Below are positions 28,125-35,904 of a stretch of 64,000 bases of DNA, piece by piece. Numbering within the stretch: the first letter of the stretch is position 1; each line of letters opens with the position of its first letter. The DNA comes from Longimicrobiaceae bacterium (lineage in GTDB: Bacteria > Gemmatimonadota > Gemmatimonadetes > Longimicrobiales > Longimicrobiaceae): assembly GCA_030146875.1 (NCBI GenBank), contig JASLAX010000142.1:12449-76448 (forward strand). The letters run 5' to 3'. The notes under the pieces were generated by a model that was not told the DNA's origin, ran no database searches, and was given only the letters and a program-made list of their open reading frames with translations. The position numbers and the translations under genes are program-made.

Positions 28125-28365
28125 GGGCTTGACCGCTGCAACGACGACGCGAAGCCCGCCTTCGCGGGCTGTCGACCTCGCGGTGGCACCGCGACTCCGT
28201 CCGAGGCGATCGGTATCCGGCTTCGTCCGCATTCCGGGGGCGTAAAGCCCCCGGCTAAGAACGGCGACCGTCCTGACGGACGGGATCTCGGCTCGATGAA
28301 ACCCCAGTCCGCGCAGGCGGACTTCGTGCTTTCACGAGCCGCGAATTCATTCGCAGGCGGTGCCC
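28125..28365 (+). repeat. Dispersed intergenic repeat, family A, most complete copy
   Basis: Fills the gene-free stretch 28069-28598. Three blocks follow one another: ACCGCTGCAACGACGACGC then AGCCCGCCTTCGCGGGCTGTCG (shared with 39758-39830); the hairpin CCGGGGGC-GTAAA-GCCCCCGG followed by GGCTAAGAACGGCGACCGTCC and CTGACGGACGG; and CAGTCCGCGCAGGCGGACTTCG then GCCGCGAATTCATTCGCAGG. A further copy of the GCGAATTCAT motif follows at about 28440. I see no gene in it. Confidence 0.7.
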
Positions 28366-28500
28366 GCGATCCCCGGCCTTCATCGCGGCTCCGGCGAATG
28401 CGGAGTCCGCCCGGCGGACTTGGTTCCGCCGTTCCAGACGGCGAATTCATCGCTGGCCGGCGGTTGCGGCGCGGAGAGGACCGTGCCGGCGGACGGCTTC

Positions 28501-28529
28501 TGGACAGGCCGGGGGGGATGTGTTAGGAT
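28501..28529 (+). promoter_or_regulatory. Probable promoter of the 50-aa membrane peptide gene
   Basis: TGGACA (28501-28506), 17 bp, TAGGAT (28524-28529), about 70 nt upstream of the ATG at 28599. Confidence 0.45.
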
Positions 28530-28598
28530 AGGCGCGCCCGACCCGACGAGAGATTCCCGGCCGTCCGCGCGACGCCGGCCCACGAGAGAAGACGACCC

Positions 28599-28751
28599 AT
28601 GGCCGACCTGAACGTCCAGCGCACCGGCGGCGACGACCACCACGTCGAGCCCAGCAACATGGAGATCACCCTCTGGGTGCTCGGGATCCTGGCGATCCCC
28701 CTCGTCCCCATCCTGATGGTCGTCTTCCTGACGCCGTACAGCGGGATGTGA
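28599..28751 (+). CDS. Small single-pass membrane peptide (50 aa)
   Basis: The reading frame encodes MADLNVQRTGGDDHHVEPSN, then MEITLWVLGILAIPLVPILM, then VVFLTPYSGM. The first 20 residues are hydrophilic with a His pair, the next 24 form one clear membrane helix, and the tail is short. It has its own promoter-like sequence, GAGAGAAG before the ATG, and a strong terminator directly after the stop, all of which support a real gene despite its size. No family recognised; small membrane subunits of respiratory or transport complexes look like this, but that is only an analogy. Confidence 0.7.
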   Translation: MADLNVQRTGGDDHHVEPSNMEITLWVLGILAIPLVPILMVVFLTPYSGM

Positions 28752-28792
28752 GCCGCGCCGGGCCCGCGCCCGGCGGCTCGGACGGACGGCGA

Positions 28793-28831
28793 GAAGGCCC
28801 CCGCCCTCCCCTGTGGAGAGCGGGGGCCTTC
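28793..28831. terminator. Bidirectional hairpin terminator
   Basis: GAAGGCCCCCGC pairs with GCGGGGGCCTTC around a 15-nt loop. It serves the 50-aa peptide gene on the plus strand and the lipoprotein operon ending at 28864 on the minus strand. Confidence 0.7.
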
Positions 28832-28863
28832 GTCGCGTCCGGGCGCAGTACCCCGGGCGGAGG

Positions 28864-30495
28864 CTACCGCGTGGCGGCGACCGCGGCGGTGGTGTCCGCC
28901 CGCCCGGCGCGCCCGGCGTCCACGCCCACGCGGGCCAGGCGCCGCAGGTCGCCCATCTCCGCACCCCACACCCGGCGGGAGACGAAGACCGTCTCGCCGG
29001 GGACCACGCGGACGGTGCCCAGGTCCACCGTGTCGGCCACGGCGCCGTCGGGGCCCATCACCTCCACGCGCAGCGGGTGCTCGCCCGCGGGGAGGACGAG
29101 GCGCGCCACGGAGATGCGGTCGGGGAGGAGCGACCAGCAGCGGGTGTCGGCGCGCTCCATCACGTTCCCGGCGGCGTTGGCCACGCTGCGCGCCAGGAAG
29201 CCGGCGAACTCGCCGCCCTGCTTCTCGGCCTTCTTCTCGATCTGGCGGGTGGCCACGTACTTCACCATCCCCCGCCCCACCATTCGGGTGAGCATGGCCG
29301 GGCGGCGCGCCTCCAGGTGGCGCACCAGCCCGGCGGAGACGTCGGCCACCACGGGCGCCTGGGCGAACGACTCGCCCGCCGCGACGCGGACGCCGCCGGG
29401 GCCCAGCGCCTCCAGGCGCAGGACGGGCCACGCGAGCTTGAGCACGTACGCCCCGTCGGCGGCGTCGGCGAGCTGGTTCTCCGGCCGCTCGTCCAGCGCC
29501 TCGCCCCAGACCGACTGCTCCAGCAGGTTGCCGGCGAGGCGCGCCGTCACCCGCGCGGCGACCTCGGCCGTGGACTCCTCGTCGTCGCCGTCGACCTCGT
29601 CGGCCTCCTCGCGGCGGATGGGGACGTGGATGTCGCGCCCGGTGCGGTGCGCCACCCACCCGTGCTCCACCAGCACCACGACCTCTCCCGCGCCCACGCG
29701 CGAGGCGCCGCCGCGCAGCCCGTAGCGCTTTGCGGCCGAGTCGGCCACCTCCGTCACCCCCGCGGCGTGCGCGGCGCGGAACAGGTCCTCGCCGAAGCCG
29801 TCCGGTCGCCCGCCGGCGTCGCCGGCGCAGGCGTCGAACGACCGCTCCGCCTGCCGCAGCGCCACCAGCGCGTCGCCGCGCTCGCCGCCGGCGCGGTAGA
29901 CGAGGCCGGCCAGGTACGCCACCATCCCCTCGCCCACGCAGGGCTCCCTGCCCCCGTCGCGCAGGCGCTGCAGCCACGCGCCGGTCTTGCGCGCCTCCAC
30001 CACCGCCTCGTCGCGCTGCCCCAGGCCCAGGTAGTTGAGCATGCGGTAGTACGGGATCAGCGCCATCTCGGCCGAGGGGGGAACGTACTCCATCACCCCG
30101 TCGTTGATGGCCAGCGACCCCAGCGCGCGGGAGACGCTGCGGGTGTAGCGGCGGTCGGCCTCCGTCTCGGCCCACTCGAAGGCGGCGTTGCTCTCGGCCC
30201 AGCGGCCGGCGGCGTTCAGGACCACCCCCAGCTGGAGGCGGCGGACCAGCTCGTCGCGGGGAGCCACGCGCGAGGCGGGCTCCAGCAGCAGGGCGGCCGA
30301 GTCGGCGCGCCCCTCCATCACGTAGTGCCGCAGCCAGGCGTCCGTCTCGCCCAGGGTGCGGGAGAGGAGGGGCGAGCCGGCGGGCAGGGTCTCCGGGGCC
30401 GGCATGCGGGGATACGCCCCGCGCGTCGAGCACCCGGAGAGGGCGGCGGCCACGGCCGCCGCCGCCAGCAGGCGCAGGGGCGCCCGGGGGCTCAT
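28864..30495 (-). CDS. Large lipoprotein of the LpoB operon (COG3014-like)
   Basis: 543 residues from an ATG that overlaps the upstream stop as ATGA. Signal with lipobox LSGC (Cys22). The first half is helical and TPR-like (ALLLEPASRVAPRDELVRRLQLGVVLNAAGRWAESNAAFEWAE, then AEMALIPYYRMLNYLGLGQRDEAVVEAR). The second half has VVLVEHGWVAHRTGRDIHVPI, ARRPAMLTRMVGRGMVKYVA and the late RVVPGETVFVSRRVWG, the pattern of the large lipoprotein encoded next to LpoB-type genes in other bacteria. Being third in an operon with LpoB, it probably acts in the periplasm on peptidoglycan synthesis; that role is inferred from context. Confidence 0.75.
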   Translation of the reverse strand: MSPRAPLRLLAAAAVAAALSGCSTRGAYPRMPAPETLPAGSPLLSRTLGETDAWLRHYVMEGRADSAALLLEPASRVAPRDELVRRLQLGVVLNAAGRWAESNAAFEWAETEADRRYTRSVSRALGSLAINDGVMEYVPPSAEMALIPYYRMLNYLGLGQRDEAVVEARKTGAWLQRLRDGGREPCVGEGMVAYLAGLVYRAGGERGDALVALRQAERSFDACAGDAGGRPDGFGEDLFRAAHAAGVTEVADSAAKRYGLRGGASRVGAGEVVVLVEHGWVAHRTGRDIHVPIRREEADEVDGDDEESTAEVAARVTARLAGNLLEQSVWGEALDERPENQLADAADGAYVLKLAWPVLRLEALGPGGVRVAAGESFAQAPVVADVSAGLVRHLEARRPAMLTRMVGRGMVKYVATRQIEKKAEKQGGEFAGFLARSVANAAGNVMERADTRCWSLLPDRISVARLVLPAGEHPLRVEVMGPDGAVADTVDLGTVRVVPGETVFVSRRVWGAEMGDLRRLARVGVDAGRAGRADTTAAVAATR

Positions 30496-31310
30496 CGCCG
30501 GCCGCGGTCCAGGACGATGATCCGGTCGCGCGCCTCGGCGATGGCCGCGTACATGTGCGCGTACGCCTCGCCATGGGCGCGGATCTTCTCCAGCTCCATC
30601 TGGTGCAGGAAGAGCTGGTAGCGCATGACCGCCTCGACGGGGCGGAGCTGCTTGTCCAGCGCGCGCGCGATGTGCAGCGTGGTCTCCGGGTCGCCCGGGC
30701 GGATCACGTCGGCGCGGTCGTAGCGGTCCAGCGCCGCGCGGAAGTCGCCGCGCAGGGCGAACTCGTGGCCCTCGCGGAGCATGGCCTCCGCGCGGTCGCG
30801 GGCCTCGGCCTGGGGGGTGGCGTCCGCCGCCGAGGCGACCAGCCGCAGCCCCTGCGGCTCGCGGTAGGTGTAGCTGCGTACGCGCCCGTCCTGCAGCGTC
30901 ACGAACGCGACCTGCCCCACGGCGTCGGAGACGCGCGCCGCATCGGAGCGCGCCGCCAGCGTGGTCACGCGCCCCCCGGCGCGGGTCTCCCACGCGGCGG
31001 CGGTGGTGCCGGTGGCGGCCAGGACCTGCGCCTCGGTCATCCCCAGCGCCACGCGGCCGCGGGCCAGCGCGTCGCAGGTGGCGGGGGTGCACGAGGAGAG
31101 GGCGTCGGCCATGGTGCGGTCGCGCTCCAGGGCCACGCGGTCGCGGTCGGCGGCGCCGGCCGCCGCGGCCGAGGCGACGGTCGCGTCGGCGGTGGTGGGC
31201 ACGACGGCGCCGTTGGGGTGCAGCGGGCGCACCGGCTGCATGCGGGGCGTGCACGCCGCGGTCGCGGCCAGGGCGAGCGCGGCGGCCGCCGGAAGGATCC
31301 GTGGGGTCAT
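30492..31310 (-). CDS. Lipoprotein with TPR-like C-terminus in the LpoB operon
   Basis: 272 residues from an ATG with GGGAG before it. Lipobox ATAAC (Cys20), an Ala/Thr-rich linker, then two parts. Residues about 75-150 contain CTPATCDALARGRVALGMTEAQVLAATGTT and a strand-rich GQVAFVTLQDGRVRSYTYREP, which resembles the SmpA/OmlA-like fold used by small outer-membrane lipoproteins. Residues about 175-272 hold a tetratricopeptide-like unit (FALRGDFRAALDRYDRADVIRPGDPETTLHIARALDKQ). It lies between LpoB (27 bp upstream) and the large lipoprotein (4-nt overlap). No exact family assigned. Confidence 0.7.
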   Translation of the reverse strand: MTPRILPAAAALALAATAACTPRMQPVRPLHPNGAVVPTTADATVASAAAAGAADRDRVALERDRTMADALSSCTPATCDALARGRVALGMTEAQVLAATGTTAAAWETRAGGRVTTLAARSDAARVSDAVGQVAFVTLQDGRVRSYTYREPQGLRLVASAADATPQAEARDRAEAMLREGHEFALRGDFRAALDRYDRADVIRPGDPETTLHIARALDKQLRPVEAVMRYQLFLHQMELEKIRAHGEAYAHMYAAIAEARDRIIVLDRGRR

Positions 31311-31336
31311 GGTGGGCTCCCTTCGGGGTCGTGGCT

Positions 31337-31963
31337 TCAGAGCGACAGGCGCGGGCGCTCGATGAACTTCTTGATGCGGTGCTGCCCGACCCACGTCTTG
31401 GCGTTGGTCTCCAGGTCCACCAGCGTGACGTCGACCTGGTAGTAGACCACGCTGCGCCGCCCCTCGCGGTCCTCGATGGTCTGGATGTCGCCCTGCAGCA
31501 TGAAGTCGGCGCCGCGCTCGCGGCTCATGCGGGCCCGGGTGTCGGCGGCGGCGTTCTCCTGCTGGTCGGCGCGCTCGTCGCGCACCTCGTTGCGCTCCTC
31601 GGCGCTGGCCACGACCTGCACCATGCCGCTGTTCAGATACGCCCGCTCCAGGTCGCGCACGAAGGTGGTGACCGGGATGTGCTCCATGCTGCGGTTGCGG
31701 ATGGTGCCCACGATCACCGTCGGCTGCTTTCCGGCGTGCACCTGCGCGTAGCGGCCCGCCCATCCGGGGCCGGACTGCGCGTCGAAGCTCTGGCGGATCA
31801 GGTTCTCGGCGACGGCGCGGGAGTCCACGTCGTTCCAGCGGCCCGACAGGTCGATGGCCTGCTCGGGGGCGATGCGGGTCACCTGCTTGGCGCACCCGCC
31901 GGAGAGGAGGGTGACCGCTCCGAGGGCGAGCGCCGCGCGAAGGGAGGCGCGAAGCGTCTTCAT
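31337..31963 (-). CDS. lpoB: Penicillin-binding protein activator LpoB-like lipoprotein
   Basis: 208 residues with lipobox LSGGC (Cys24). The body follows the LpoB/CsgG-like pattern: DLSGRWNDVDSRAVAENLIRQSF, PTVIVGTIRNRSMEHIP, FVRDLERAYLNSGMVQVVASAEER, then RERGADFMLQGDIQTIEDREG and the C-terminal VDVTLVDLETNAKTWVGQ. In Escherichia coli LpoB reaches from the outer membrane to stimulate the synthase PBP1b. No class A penicillin-binding protein lies in the window, but a PBP4-type carboxypeptidase is encoded 0.9 kb away on the other strand. First gene of a three-lipoprotein operon. Confidence 0.85.
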   Translation of the reverse strand: MKTLRASLRAALALGAVTLLSGGCAKQVTRIAPEQAIDLSGRWNDVDSRAVAENLIRQSFDAQSGPGWAGRYAQVHAGKQPTVIVGTIRNRSMEHIPVTTFVRDLERAYLNSGMVQVVASAEERNEVRDERADQQENAAADTRARMSRERGADFMLQGDIQTIEDREGRRSVVYYQVDVTLVDLETNAKTWVGQHRIKKFIERPRLSL

Positions 31964-32380
31964 GGCTGCTCCAGGACGAGAAGGGGTGGGATTCCGGCCG
32001 GGGGCCGGCGGGTCCGGCGACGCACGGGGAGAACGCATCGGGGGTGCCGCGGGAGCGTCGAGAACGAACGCGTTGCAGGCGAATATCTTAACGTCTGCCT
32101 GGGAAACGCGCCAGCGGTGCGCTCGTCCTCCGCCGTGGACACGTGCCGGCCCCGGGGGGACACGGGGAGGACACGGTGGCGGGCGGTGGGTGGGCGCGGA
32201 GGGAGGCTCGCCGGCCCCGCGGAGGAGACCCGCGACGGCGGTATCGCCGCGGGGGCTCCGGAGCGGCCGCCCACACCGGACCGAACCGGATCGCGAAGCC
32301 CGTACGCACCCGTTGGCTGGCACTTCCCTTGCGCTGGCGCAGTCGAGATTTCGCATCCTCGCCAAAGGTCACGGATATCC
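31964..32380. other. Divergent intergenic region between lpoB and the zinc-ribbon gene
   Basis: About 417 bp with no gene. An AT-richer patch near 32080-32095 (GAATATCTTAACG) is the only likely -10 region and could serve either strand, but neither direction has a convincing -35 at 17 bp. A GGACACG motif is repeated around 32130-32180. Confidence 0.4.
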
Positions 32381-32869
32381 ATGTCGCTGCACCTCTTCAG
32401 CACCCCCGTCCAGTGCACCGCGTGCGGTACGGTGGTGGACGATCCCAAGCTGGACCGCTGCCCCAAGTGCGGCGCGCTGCTCAAGGAGCGGCGGACGCCG
32501 CAGCGCCTGGCCGGGGTGGAGAAGCGCTTCGGGACCTCGCGCTTCCTGACCGCCTCGCTGCGCTTCCTGGCGGTGATCACGCTGCTGGTGGCCGGCCTTC
32601 TCTTCGCCTTCGGCCTGGGCGGCGAGGACGGGCAGCTCGGGCCGGGCGCCGGGCTGATCGTGGTGACGCTGGGGGTGGTGGTGGCGGTGGGGATGTTCGC
32701 CATCGCCGCGCACCTGGACCTGATGATGAGCGTGGAGGAGAACACCCGCGCCACCTTCCGCATGCAGCAGATGATCCTGGACTCGCTCCACGAGGACCAC
32801 GGGCTGGGCTCGGGGTCGGGGTCGGACACGCCCGAGGTCGAGGTCCCCCGCGACGCGGTGCCGCGGTGA
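32381..32869 (+). CDS. Small membrane protein with N-terminal zinc ribbon
   Basis: 162 residues. CTACG (about residue 12) and CPKCG (about residue 27) form one zinc ribbon. Two membrane helices follow (FLAVITLLVAGLLFAFGLG and AGLIVVTLGVVVAVGMFAIAAH), then a short amphipathic region (MSVEENTRATFRMQQMILDSL) and a Gly-Ser-rich tail. Zinc-ribbon plus membrane-helix proteins of this size are common and uncharacterised. Its stop overlaps a GTG that could start the DacB-like gene, so the two may be coupled; if so, a link to wall metabolism is possible but unproven. Confidence 0.7.
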   Translation: MSLHLFSTPVQCTACGTVVDDPKLDRCPKCGALLKERRTPQRLAGVEKRFGTSRFLTASLRFLAVITLLVAGLLFAFGLGGEDGQLGPGAGLIVVTLGVVVAVGMFAIAAHLDLMMSVEENTRATFRMQQMILDSLHEDHGLGSGSGSDTPEVEVPRDAVPR

Positions 32870-32898
32870 GGGGTCGCGCGCCTCGGGCCGGACGGGCG

Positions 32899-34332
32899 AT
32901 GGGGAGGACGGCGGGCGCGGTGGCGGCGGCCGCACTGGCCGGCGCGGCGCTGCTCGCCACCCCGCGCACCGGTCCGGCGCGCGCGGCCGCGGGGCCGCTG
33001 CAGGCGCAGGCCGAGGCGATCGTGGGGAACGGCGAGGGGTGGACGGTGCTGGCCTGGTCCAAGGACCGCAAGGAGACGCTGTTCGCCATCAACGCGCAGA
33101 AGGCGCTGGTGCCGGCCTCGAACAACAAGGTGTTCTCGGCCGCGTGGGCGCTCGCGCTGCTGGGGCCCGACCACCGCTTCGCCACCGACCTGCTGCTGGC
33201 GGGCCGGGTGAGCAACGGGGTGCTGGACGGGCCGGTGGTGCTGCGCGGCTCGGGAGACCCTGCCTTCGGCTACCCCGGGCTGGACAAGGACCCTCTGGAC
33301 GCCGTGCGGGGGATGGCGAAGGCGCTGCGCGCCCGCGGCGTGCGGGTGGTGACGGGCGGGGTGATCGGCGACGGGTCGGTGTTCGACACGCTGATGTACG
33401 GCCCGCAGTGGCCCAAGGACACGGGGAACGGCGCCTCGTCCTACGCGCCCACGGTGAGCGGCCTGGCGTACCAGCGCAACATGCTATGGGTGCGCATGGA
33501 GCCGTCCCCGACGGGGGCGCCGTTCACGACGGAGCCGGAGAACCTTCCCGAGATCCCCGTGGTGGCCGCCGGCAGCCGCGGCGGGCGCGGGTGGGCCGTC
33601 CGCAAGCCGGACGAGGACACCATCCGCATCCGCGGCGGCGGCGTGGGCCCGCGCCACCGGTACGGGGTGGGCGTGGCCGACCCGGCGGTGCTGGCGGCGG
33701 GCGCGCTGCGCGCGGCGCTGCGCGAGCAGGGGATCGAGGTCCGCGGCGCGGTGCGGCGCGGGAAGACCCCCGAGAACGCCGTCCTGCTGCACCGCCGGTA
33801 CTCGGTGCCAATGAAGGAGATCGTCTTCCGCGTGAACCGCCACTCCGACAACTTCTTCGCGGAGCACCTCTTCAAGGTGGCGGCGGCGAAGGCGACGGGA
33901 GTGGGGAGCTATACCGGCGCGGGGTCGTCGTCCGCGCGGTTCTTCCACGAGAAGGCCAGCGTGCCCTACGGCCAGATCTGGCAGGCGGACGGCTCCGGCC
34001 TCTCCGCCGCGAACCGCACCAGCGCGCACGCCATGGTGTCCGCGCTCGCGTTCGCGGACGCGCAGCCGTGGAGCCCCGTCTTCCACCAGTCGCTGGCCGT
34101 CGCCGGCGACCCCGACGGCACGCTGCGGCGGATGTTCGTGGGCCCGCCGGCCGGCGGCAACCTGCACGCCAAGACGGGCTACATCCGCGGCGTGCGCTCC
34201 CTGTCCGGCTTCGTGAAGACGGGGAACGGCGAGACGGTGATCTTCTCGTTCATCTACAACGGCCGGAACACGGGGGGCGCGCGCGGCGTGCAGCAGAACC
34301 TGGGCAACCTGCTCGCCGGCTGGTCGCGCTAG
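32899..34332 (+). CDS. dacB: D-alanyl-D-alanine carboxypeptidase/endopeptidase, PBP4 (S13) family
   Basis: 477 residues from the ATG at 32899; an in-frame GTG at 32866 that overlaps the upstream stop (GTGA) is an equally possible start and would only lengthen the n-region of the signal. The signal is AVAAAALAGAALLATP. Catalytic motifs of the S13 family are in order: SxxK as SNNK (Ser74, Lys77) in LVPASNNKVFS, the second motif region in WQADGSGLSAANR, and KTG (from Lys425) in LHAKTGYIRGVRS. SGDPAFG lies between them, as is usual. It trims or cleaves peptidoglycan cross-links in the periplasm. All active-site residues are present. Confidence 0.93.
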   Translation: MGRTAGAVAAAALAGAALLATPRTGPARAAAGPLQAQAEAIVGNGEGWTVLAWSKDRKETLFAINAQKALVPASNNKVFSAAWALALLGPDHRFATDLLLAGRVSNGVLDGPVVLRGSGDPAFGYPGLDKDPLDAVRGMAKALRARGVRVVTGGVIGDGSVFDTLMYGPQWPKDTGNGASSYAPTVSGLAYQRNMLWVRMEPSPTGAPFTTEPENLPEIPVVAAGSRGGRGWAVRKPDEDTIRIRGGGVGPRHRYGVGVADPAVLAAGALRAALREQGIEVRGAVRRGKTPENAVLLHRRYSVPMKEIVFRVNRHSDNFFAEHLFKVAAAKATGVGSYTGAGSSSARFFHEKASVPYGQIWQADGSGLSAANRTSAHAMVSALAFADAQPWSPVFHQSLAVAGDPDGTLRRMFVGPPAGGNLHAKTGYIRGVRSLSGFVKTGNGETVIFSFIYNGRNTGGARGVQQNLGNLLAGWSR

Positions 34333-34440
34333 GCCGTCGCGGCTCAATCAGGCCGCCGGGGTGGGGCGCGGCGCGCACTGCCGCGGGGCGCCCCTCCGCC
34401 TTATTCTCGCCCGTCGCACCCGTCCCCCGCACCGCCGCCG

Positions 34441-35562
34441 ATGACGCCCGATCCCCAGAGCCTTCGCGACGCGCTGCTCGCCCGCATCCGCCGGGGCGCG
34501 CACGCCCCGCTCCCGGACGACGAGTTCGACGCGCTGGCCCGCGACGTCTTCGCGCACCAGCTCGCCGGCAACGCGCCGTACCGCGCCTTCTGCGAGCGCC
34601 GCGGCATCGGCCCCGACGGGGTGCGCACCTGGACGGACGTGCCCGCGGTGCCCACCGACGCGTTCAAGGCCGCCGCCCTGGTCGTGGGGGACGCGTCCGC
34701 CGCGAAGGCCGTCTTCCGCACCAGCGGCACCACGGCGGGGCGCGAGCGGCGGGGCACGCACTACGTTCCCGACCTGGCCCTGTACGACGCCGCCCTGCGC
34801 GAGGGCTTCCGCGCCCACCTGCTCCCGGACGGGGCCCGCCCGCGCGTCGCCTCACTGGTCCCGCCGCCCTCCGCCCTTCCCGACTCCTCCCTCTCCCACA
34901 TGGCGGGCGAGGTGGCGAACGATCTCGGCGCGGCGGGCGCGGGGTGGTTCGTGGCTCCGGACGGCGGCATCGACCACGACGCCCTCTCCGCCGCCCTGCA
35001 CGCGGCGGAGGAAGCGGGCGAGCCCGTCTGCATCCCCGGAACGGCGTTCGCGTTCGTCCACTGGCTGGACGCCCTGCGCGCCCGCGGCGAGCGCCACCGG
35101 CTCCCGCCCGGCTCGCGCATCATGGACACGGGTGGCTTCAAGGGCCGCTCGCGCGAGGTCACCCGCGGCGAGCTGTACGCCGGCTTCGCGGACCTCCTGG
35201 GCGTGCCGCCCGAGTGGTGCGTGAACGAGTACGGGATGACGGAGATGGGCTCCCAGTTCTACGACGCCGTCGCGGGCGACCCGGACGACGCCGACCTCTC
35301 CCGCCGCCTGCACCGCGGGCCGTCGTGGGTCCGCACGGTGGCGACGGACCCCGAGACGCTCCGCCCCCTCCCGCACGGCGAGGTCGGCGTCCTGCGCCAC
35401 CACGACCTGGCCAACCTGGGGTCCGTCTCCGCCATCCAGACGGCGGACCTCGGCATCACGTCGGCCGAGGGCTTCCGCCTCCTCGGCCGCGCCACCGGGG
35501 CGGAGGCGCGGGGGTGCTCCATCGCCATGGACGAGCTCCTGAGCGCCGTCCAACCGCGGTGA
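34441..35562 (+). CDS. LuxE/PaaK-like acyl-protein synthetase (ANL superfamily)
   Basis: 373 residues, the size of LuxE. It is expected to activate a carboxylate with ATP and pass it to a protein thiol. Motifs: the phosphate-binding loop AVFRTSGTTAGRERRG (about residues 88-103), MDTGGFKGRSREVTRGEL, and the adenylation core NEYGMTEMGSQFYD. LuxE normally works with the LuxC reductase, yet no luxC or other lux gene is in the window, so this is an orphan. In such settings it may feed a fatty acyl or amino-acyl group into another pathway; which one is unknown. A TATTCT at 34402-34407 is a possible -10. Confidence 0.85.
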   Translation: MTPDPQSLRDALLARIRRGAHAPLPDDEFDALARDVFAHQLAGNAPYRAFCERRGIGPDGVRTWTDVPAVPTDAFKAAALVVGDASAAKAVFRTSGTTAGRERRGTHYVPDLALYDAALREGFRAHLLPDGARPRVASLVPPPSALPDSSLSHMAGEVANDLGAAGAGWFVAPDGGIDHDALSAALHAAEEAGEPVCIPGTAFAFVHWLDALRARGERHRLPPGSRIMDTGGFKGRSREVTRGELYAGFADLLGVPPEWCVNEYGMTEMGSQFYDAVAGDPDDADLSRRLHRGPSWVRTVATDPETLRPLPHGEVGVLRHHDLANLGSVSAIQTADLGITSAEGFRLLGRATGAEARGCSIAMDELLSAVQPR

Positions 35563-35565
35563 CGG

Positions 35566-35599
35566 CGGGCATCCGCCCGAGCCCCTGAAAGGCTTTTTT
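35566..35599 (+). terminator. Intrinsic terminator after the LuxE-like gene
   Basis: Two small stems (CGGGC-ATCC-GCCCG and AGCC-CCTGAAA-GGCT) are followed by a run of six T, the only clear U-tract terminator apart from the one at 49.6 kb. Confidence 0.55.
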
Positions 35600-35800
35600 C
35601 ACGCGGAGACGCGGAGAAAAGACCGGAGAGACGCGGAGGCGTACGCGGCACCCGCCTCCTCCTCAATCGATCCCGGCATCCGCAGCGTGATCGGAGGAGA
35701 GGGAGGATCTCGCCCTCCCACCTCCGCGTTCTCCGCGCCTCCGCGTGAGACCCTCCGTTGCCGTTTCCGCGTCTCCGCGCCCTCCGCGTCTCCGCGTGAA
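35598..35800. repeat. 203-bp element with 19-bp inverted ends (GACGCGGAG family)
   Basis: TTCACGCGGAGACGCGGAG at 35598-35616 is repeated perfectly in inverted orientation at 35782-35800. Further copies of ACGCGGAG and its complement lie inside, together with GTTGCCGTTTCCGCGTCTCC, which matches the inverted sequence near 10740. No open frame. I found no flanking target-site duplication. It fills most of the gene-free stretch 35563-35904. Confidence 0.65.
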
Positions 35801-35844
35801 GAACGCCGCCGGCCTACCGCGACGGGAGTGAGCGGAACCGAGAT

Positions 35845-35883
35845 AGAGAGCGGCGGCCCCCGAACCGGGAGCCGCCGCTCTCT
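35845..35883 (-). terminator. Hairpin terminator after the S9 peptidase gene
   Basis: AGAGAGCGGCGGC pairs perfectly with GCCGCCGCTCTCT around a 13-nt loop, 22 bp beyond the stop at 35905. Confidence 0.7.
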
Positions 35884-35904
35884 CGTGCCACCGCCGGCGG
35901 AACG

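Noticed and set aside
35598..35800. CRISPR array from the repeated ACGCGGAG units
   Set aside because: Units are short, irregularly spaced and in both orientations, with no spacers of constant length and no cas genes.
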